Below are positions 59,054 through 64,000 of a DNA stretch of 64,000 bases, in pieces (the first letter of the stretch is position 1; the number at the start of each line of letters is the position of its first letter). The notes beneath the pieces are model-generated. The model was not told where the DNA came from and did no database searches. It was given only the letters and a program-made list of their open reading frames with translations. The position numbers were made by a program, and so were the translations under genes. Origin of the DNA: Sipunculus nudus (Eukaryota > Annelida > Sipuncula > Golfingiida > Sipunculidae); contig CM049310.1 of the NCBI GenBank assembly GCA_026874595.1, positions 15,416,058 to 15,480,057 of the forward strand, in the 5' to 3' direction.

Positions 59054-62000
59054 TATAAAATTTAGAAGTGTCAAAACTCGGCAATGTTTTACGAAACGTA
59101 AATGTAGACTCAAAAGTAAAAATTTTCATATTATGATTTTTGGTAATTTTATTTTAAAATATATTTCGGAAGAACTTGCAAACTAGCTCATCCGTTGTAT
59201 ATTCCTGTACAATGCTTGACAGACAGGAAATACTAAATAAATTACAAAAAGCATAACATCTAAATAATTTGGCGCAAAATATAATAATATCCAGTATGTG
59301 TTACAAATGCAGGCTGTTGGAATATATATTTCTGTAAAAACACGCATGCATGTATATAACTTATTAGAGCTGCTCTTTAGTTGGGAAAAATTACACAAAT
59401 CCCAGTGCATACACATGAACAAAAAAAATCACATCGTGATCCTTATGTAGGAAGAGACTTTTTTTGCAAATTTGCATATAACTTCATGGTATTCGCATAT
59501 TTTGAGACCTTGAGTGGGGGGGGGGGGGCAACTATATACCCCACCCCATAGCCTATATGCCCTTTTCAATTATCATTTGTGATCATATCAAAGTAGTGGA
59601 AAATTAAAACCGAGCACACACAAGGACGTACGCATCTATAAGCATTCCTCTATTATATATCAAAACCAAGTTTACCCATTCATAAAATAAATGCAAACGT
59701 AAACATTTAAAAGGAATAAACAACATGGAATTATGTATATATTAATATGAGGCAAACCGATACCCCATTATAATTAGTTATATACTCGAACTACTCTGCT
59801 GGATTTCAAGTTGATTTTCTTCATTCGAGATTATTTGAATAACCAGTAACTTGAATAACTCTTCCCTGTGCGTGGTTACTATATCATAGAGCTTATCAGC
59901 CTACGGTAAATTTGATCTCTGGCGTGTACGTCTAGATGTATTATAAAACATTTGTTACCTAGTATATATTTATGCACCATCGATAACTGCAATGCTGATC
60001 GATAAGAAATATTCATAAATTTAGCTGTGAGTATATAATATTTAATTTTCCTGTCACATTTAGAAAAGTTGTTCATTTCACCATATACGTTCAACAAAGT
60101 GTTCGACTACGAAAATTCAAACGGTTAAATACAGCCCCAATCCTTATAATTAAATATTAACATGTTATTATTGACGAGCCAGCACATTTTCAGAGCTTAA
60201 TTCTGCAATCATAAAAAATACTATGCATATACATACACTGTTTACTGTGTTTTAACTGAAAGATAATACAATATCATTCAGTTCAATTCGATCAAGAGTG
60301 CATGTATTTCCAAAAAACAAGGCCAATTGAAAAAATGTCGTTCAAGATGTCGCAGCCTTAAGAAGCTCCTAAATTCTACGTGAACGGCGTAGAATTAATT
60401 TTGATAGAAATGTTAATGTTTGCATCCATTGTGGGTATTCCAATTGACACACTCTTTTAGTTCCAATTTTTTCCAGTTTTCTGTTGTTGTTGAATTGGTC
60501 GTTTGTTTAATGCTATATGGCAATTATAAATAAAAATGCAAATGACAAAAGGACATAACGCATAGATTTACATATTTCTCTGATAAAAAGGCCTATAACA
60601 GTGGTTTACGGGGGGGGGGGGGGGGGGGGCTTCAGCCCCCAAAGCTCCCCCTCTGGATCCGCCACAACACAGCGCGTACACGTGGAAAGCACAGGTACCA
60701 AGATAAAAAAAAAAAACGCAACCCGTCGGTAAACTGAAAAACCTTTAACCAAAACGATGTCTGATCGGGTTCGTTGGGGAAATATGACCCCTCTGATATC
60801 ATTATTATCGCCGAGTTACCAATGTAAAACATAAAGTTAACTTGATTTAAACAACATATTGTACTGAGCGAATAAGTTTTATATTATTATCATTCCTCAA
60901 ATTCGAGTTGTTCCCATCATGTATTTTTCACACATTTTATTCTCTTGGTTTGTTCCCAGATAATTATTTCCTTTGAACAGATCTTCTCAATAGATATATT
61001 AATAATCTCTGTAGTATTACATTCCAATTTAAATTACAAGTCTTGTGAAAATACTTACATGAACTCGCCTAGCGTGTATTGAGTTTTCAATTATAGAGCT
61101 TTTATACGTACCTCGAGGGAAATCTCCACGATCTTTACAGAAAACAGCTCACATATACTATTTGATAAGAAGCATGGTTATTACTCTCGTATGTTAACTT
61201 GGTACATCGTCACTTTCACCGCCCGGTCTCATTCATCCACGATTGGGTTCATCCTATTTCATACATTCGATTGACATAGAGATGCCCGAAAGTCGATATT
61301 AAAATACCAGGTATGCATAAACACAACATTCACCAAACTCTTTCACACATTTTATTTTTCAAGCACTTTTCCAAACCACTCACTCTTTTCAAGCACTTTT
61401 CAAGCCCTTGAAATTGAAATGACTAAATTCAAGCACTTTTCAAGGTTTTCAAGGTGCGTACGAACCCTGACTGTTTACATTTATTTTAGATTTCTGACAA
61501 ATTCTGACACTATTTATATTTACACTAACAGCCATATCTTTTCAAGCTTTTTTTGTATCTTTATCAAATTTTCAACAGTTCCCACTAAGAGGGTTTGCTG
61601 AAGATTATTGAAAATCATTGAAACTTAGAAATAATATGCAATATTTTTGTCCTGAAAGAATCTATACATATCATGGCATTCTATTTGCCCATTTAGAGTG
61701 CTCTTTAGTGGCTTGTAAACAGTAAAGGGTTAAAGAGAGAGGCTTTTTATCTTTTGTTATTTTTGAAGAGAGAGACTTCTAAGTTCAATATACAACAAAT
61801 TCCAGTGACTCTGCCCTCACTTGTTTATTTAGTAATTTTGTTACCTGTAACTGTTGAGAAACACACTCTATCTGGTCTGAAGCCTGTGTCTACTTCAAGT
61901 GTATCCTTTAGAAATCATCTATATGTTCATGGCACAAGATGCAGTAATACTGATAATTTAAACTGATACTGAATCTGTAGAACCTTTAACCCTCATTCAC

Positions 62001-63700
62001 TATCGGTCACTTACTTGACGATGATGTTTTCAATATGAGTGGCAGTCTCCATTGGTTTACCCAGCACTTCCTTGGCCAGAGCAAGAGCATCTCTGGAGGT
62101 GTTGAGGGCAGAATGGGACACTTCCTCTATCCTCATAGCATCTCTCTCATGCCTGTAAGAACAATCATTAAAACAACATTAGCCCCCTCAAGTACACAGT
62201 TCCTTTGTACCACGAAACCAAGCTTATCAAATTTCCCATATGAAATCATCTAGAGTCACATTTATGAAATGTGATATGAGTAAGACTATCAGAGGTACAA
62301 ATATACAAAGCAAGACTCTTCAAATTAGTTTCCCTACCAACTTCCCATACTCTACCACTTACAGCATCATCAAAGTGAGATCCCATATTCTATTTTCTAA
62401 CTTGCAGGATTTTGTTTAGCTAAGTAACAGATCCGGGAAGAAAACTATGCAAATGTTGTATCCATTCATAGTTTAGGTTTGTTGTTTACTCAATTACTAA
62501 ATGTGCAACCTACTGTATGATAAAATAATATCATCATAAAGGCCCAGAACTGGTATATACCTGTAAAATTACAATAATTAAATACTTGAAATTTTACAAT
62601 AATATCTTCCACATCACATTCATCATAACCACAACAAATGAAATCCACTGACTTATCTGCCAGTGTCCTGGCTTGTCTAGCTATTTCTGTCATTCTGTTT
62701 GAGGTCTGTCCAAACTTCTTCTGAGCATCAATGGCTTGCTCTAATGCTCCATATCCTTCTGTCTCCAGGTAGACTGTGAGTTCATTGATCTCTACCTCAG
62801 TTTTGTCAATCATTTCTTTGATTTTATCCAGGTCTGCCTTGTTGGCCTTTACGCTGGTGTGTGTGTGGTTGATCTTGATGTCAATGCTGTGTACCAGGTT
62901 AATAATGGTTGTAATCTGCTGGTTCAGTTTCTTCACTTGATCTGCAACTGGTCCACTGGAACCTGAAATCGGAATGTGGTAAGAAATTAAAATAAACCGA
63001 AATCCCACCTTGTAGTGAACATGGTCTATTCAATGTGCATGAAAAGTCTGCATGACATCTGAGGATATGTAATGATGTAGTGTTCTGACTAATCAGGTAG
63101 TCTATGCATGGTGCTGGGAATAGTCCATAAGGTGATGGCAGTTACTTATAAATAAGGGCCAATCTCTATGGTTAGCTTAATGTTCATGATGCAGTCTGTG
63201 GCCTTAGTCTAGTTTAACCATGAACCACAAGGCCTTCAGTTTAATACCAGAGCCTAACCATTCACAGAGCTGACTTTTTAAACCAGACAGTTGTAGAAAT
63301 TACAACTGAATAAAACCTGAATGATTTAGTACCTTCATATTTCACAATAGTCCATTCATTTGATAGACAGGGCTGATGGCCACTGCCTGTAAAGGATGCA
63401 TAACAGCAAAATATGGAATACAGTTTCATTATAAACAATTTTTGTAAGTATTAACTAAAGAAAAGAATCTTAAATACAGAACTATATAAAATTTACTTGA
63501 ATACCCACCAACAGCACTCTTGGCATCATTCAACAGCTGGACCACGGTAACATTAACCTTCATCAGACGCTTCTTGAAATCAGTGTCGTTGACAGTCCTG
63601 GGGTTCTCACCAATGTCAATGATCAGCTCTCTCAGTTCTTTAAGATTGATGCGGTGGATGTTCACCCTCTCTTGCACCAGAGAGTAGCAGGCTGGGCAAT
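48160..63700 (-). CDS. LAMC1: Laminin subunit gamma-1-like, C-terminal coiled-coil half, two alternative 3' ends
   Basis: Laminin gamma chain: secreted basement-membrane component that trimerises with alpha and beta chains through its C-terminal coiled coil (domains II/I). Exons (minus strand): 63700-63509, 62962-62653, 62152-62015, 57621-57444, 57104-56867, 56404-56205, 55467-55309, 54636-54537, then either 49120-48843 or 48404-48160. Frames close exactly with either end (585 or 596 residues after the first split codon). It starts at DCPACYSLVQERV, the Cys pair at the head of the coiled coil, and ends at ETIPKQCF/ETIPRQCY, equivalent to human KTLPSGCF. All introns are GT-AG. Low-complexity heptad sequence is rich in E, K, A and L with NxT/S sequons. 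The LN, LE and L4 domains and the nidogen-binding site lie beyond the right edge. Gamma-1 rather than beta is chosen from the C-terminus with a conserved Cys followed by a Glu near the end. Confidence 0.93.
48779..48788 (-). terminator. Two overlapping polyadenylation signals of the proximal terminal exon
   Basis: The minus strand reads AATAAATAAA, starting 54 nt after the proximal stop codon, between the two terminal exons. Confidence 0.6.
48843..49120 (-). CDS. LAMC1: Laminin gamma terminal exon, proximal version (92 codons incl. split Ser)
   Basis: Acceptor CTCCTTTCAG. Encodes SSMTTVNMTAITVLEQGLAK, further heptads, then IVRNINETIPRQCYKPGKVE and PTLPPNPVG-stop. Conserved Cys and Glu present; nine residues follow the Glu. 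Its own AATAAA signals lie about 55-65 nt after the stop (48783-48788 and 48779-48784, minus strand), which supports use as a genuine 3' terminal exon. Confidence 0.88.
49121..54536 (-). other. Laminin intron H to terminal exon(s), 5.4 kb
   Basis: No further coding exon was recognised. It contains the composite element at 51745-52865 and otherwise AT-rich sequence. ORFs at 49257-50488 have no recognisable content. Confidence 0.6.
51745..52865 (+). mobile_element. Composite dispersed element, copy 2 (laminin intron)
   Basis: Same order as 31740-32565, with three GTGACCTTGACCTTTGACC units (perfect DR1-type sites at 51785-51797 and 52213-52225), GACAGACAGAC tract, GAGAAACTGACATGATTGTT, GGTGGCGCCACC at 52521-52532, an R1 unit with AGGTCACAGTGACCT at 52684-52698, and the end CAGTCAGCTGAGCTTA. 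Confidence 0.65.
54537..54636 (-). CDS. LAMC1: Laminin gamma exon H: last common exon
   Basis: Acceptor CTTTTTGTAG, donor T|GTGAGT, 100 nt, phase 0 to 1. Encodes AYTKAGQAKASATDSTTRVN through VVELIIREL and leaves one T for the next codon. Both candidate terminal exons start with a compatible CA or CT, giving Ser. Confidence 0.88.
55309..55467 (-). CDS. LAMC1: Laminin gamma exon G
   Basis: Acceptor CTTTGCAG, donor GAT|GTAAGT, 159 nt, phase 0 to 0. Encodes DASTVRQGAAESKEEATKLH through EDEALIKD. Confidence 0.92.
56205..56404 (-). CDS. LAMC1: Laminin gamma exon F
   Basis: Acceptor TTATTCCAG, donor ACA|GTCAGT (chosen over the later GTAACT to keep frame with exon G), 200 nt, phase 1 to 0. Encodes FDQMVENSKKQAEEAMKKIP through METANAAST. 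Confidence 0.9.
56867..57104 (-). CDS. LAMC1: Laminin gamma exon E
   Basis: Acceptor AATTGTAG, donor G|GTAAAT, 238 nt, phase 0 to 1. Encodes AVNVKQKADELIVQNQELLK through DAQTTLRELK. RQQQVVDELLGDVDAA matches the human EQQTADQLLARADAA segment. Confidence 0.92.
57444..57621 (-). CDS. LAMC1: Laminin gamma exon D
   Basis: Acceptor AAATTACAG, donor GAG|GTAGGC, 178 nt, phase 2 to 0. Encodes VRSTEELYNRTRQQAVQASS through VSSAKDISEE. A 4.4-kb intron with nested transposons separates it from exon C. Confidence 0.9.
57788..61469. mobile_element. hAT-like element with 5-bp duplication (middle level)
   Basis: Ends CAGGGTTCATAC and GTACGAACCCTG, flanked by ACTGT at 57783-57787 and 61470-61474. Subterminal TTCAAGCACTTTTCAAGG repeats lie inside both ends. 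No transposase was recognised. A third element is inserted within. Confidence 0.75.
58905..60667 (+). mobile_element. CGGATCCAG-ended element (inner level)
   Basis: The left end CAGGGGCGGATACAGGATTT matches the right end at 27892-27909. The right end (GGGGGCTTCAGCCCCC...CTCTGGATCCGCCAC) matches the left end at 24163. The pentamer CACAG flanks both sides (58900-58904 and 60668-60672) if the last two bases of the right end (AA instead of TG) are mutated. Contains G homopolymers near 58936-58951, 59517-59529 and 60610-60629. Confidence 0.65.
62015..62152 (-). CDS. LAMC1: Laminin gamma exon C
   Basis: Acceptor TTCTTACAG, donor AA|GTAAGT, 138 nt, phase 2 to 2. Encodes HERDAMRIEEVSHSALNTSR through THIENIIV. 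This exon has no long open frame of its own beyond splice sites and is placed by phase and family similarity (LAERHKQEADDI in human). Confidence 0.88.
62160..62640 (-). other. Laminin intron B-C, no exon seen
   Basis: Short intron, with nothing recognised besides the splice sites. Confidence 0.5.
62653..62962 (-). CDS. LAMC1: Laminin gamma exon B
   Basis: Acceptor CGATTTCAG, donor AA|GTCAGT, 310 nt, phase 1 to 2. Encodes SSGPVADQVKKLNQQ through RMTEIARQARTLAD. The downstream text VDFICCG belongs to the intron. Confidence 0.9.
63509..63700 (-). CDS. LAMC1: Laminin gamma exon A: start of coiled coil
   Basis: Acceptor TTAATAG, donor G|GTGGGT, 192 nt, phase 1 to 1. Encodes DCPACYSLVQERVNIHRINL through LLNDAKSAVG. 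The CPACY pair matches gamma-1 and helps lock the three chains at the start of the coil. Confidence 0.9.
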
Positions 63701-64000
63701 CTATTAATGACAAATCCAGAGTGACGTTTCAACTATGATGTAGCTGCACATCTAATCATGAAATGGATACAGGCATCATTCATTCTTTCAAAACCTGGAA
63801 CTTTTCATCAATTGCTCCTATGGTTTTATAAAACAGAAACACTAGAATCGCAAAGAATTCTTATCAAGGATGGTTATCTAAATTATATAAATTTTGAGTC
63901 ATGTCTGAGGAAACTTCAAAACTCAGAAACCCTATATTTAAAAGTATAAAGAGATTTAATCTAACAATGTATTTTTCTAATAAAAAAAAATCATGTTTTG
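63701..64000 (-). other. Laminin intron upstream of exon A, to window edge
   Basis: No exon seen. The + strand ORF at 63758-63949 is unrecognised and AT-driven. Confidence 0.5.

Larger units (their letters stand above)
57777..61729. mobile_element. piggyBac-like MITE (outer level of a transposon nest)
   Basis: Flanked by TTAA at 57773-57776 and 61730-61733. The right end, read inward, is CCCTTTACTGTTTACA. The left end shows CCCTTTACTGT, is interrupted by the next element, and continues as TTTACA after it. With the insertion discounted, the element is roughly 275 bp with 16-bp perfect terminal repeats and TTAA target sites, the piggyBac hallmark. Confidence 0.8.

Overview
The window is nuclear DNA from an animal: AT-rich, with spliced genes, GT-AG introns and dense decayed transposable elements. 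The repeat style (GACCTTTGACC-rich dispersed repeats, a GCCCCCGCC-bounded Helitron-like element with an internal satellite, several LINE clades) and the protein content suggest a marine mollusc, probably a bivalve. That assignment is inference.

Two protein-coding genes can be supported, and they are convergent. On the + strand, 13686-23172 is a seven-exon gene for a 350-residue single-pass membrane protein. It has a signal peptide, an unrecognised Trp/Cys-containing extracellular module, a cadherin-like repeat, a glycine-rich transmembrane helix and an 11-residue basic tail. One exon is only 30 nt. On the - strand, from beyond the right edge (63700) down to about 46-48 kb, lies the 3' half of a laminin gamma chain gene (LAMC1-like): eight coiled-coil exons followed by two alternative, phase-matched terminal exons. 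Each terminal exon encodes a different version of the C-terminal tip that in laminins carries the inter-chain cysteine and the integrin-contacting glutamate. This is the most striking observation in the window.

Region by region: 1-354 is a miniature LTR retrotransposon (TRIM) with a tRNA-Pro primer site and a tRNA-like module inside its 154-bp LTR. 400-13600 is intergenic, with a hAT MITE with 8-bp target duplications (1820-2247), a tandemly built element (5065-6665) and two LINE relics. 13686-23172 is the membrane-protein gene, with a LINE 3' end and a pogo-like element in its introns. 24163-27909 is a 5-bp-duplication DNA transposon split by a satellite-bearing Helitron. 28.8-46.1 kb is repeat-rich intergenic DNA with two LINE relics, a pogo-like element, a second Helitron-like element and an 82-bp satellite. 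46.2-63.7 kb is laminin, with a three-level transposon nest in the 57.6-62.0 kb intron.

The two genes are not obviously functionally linked beyond both encoding extracellular or adhesion proteins. No tRNA gene judged functional, no rRNA and no CRISPR were seen. All exon boundaries were deduced by eye from splice consensus, reading-frame continuity and remembered family sequence. Frames close exactly for both genes.
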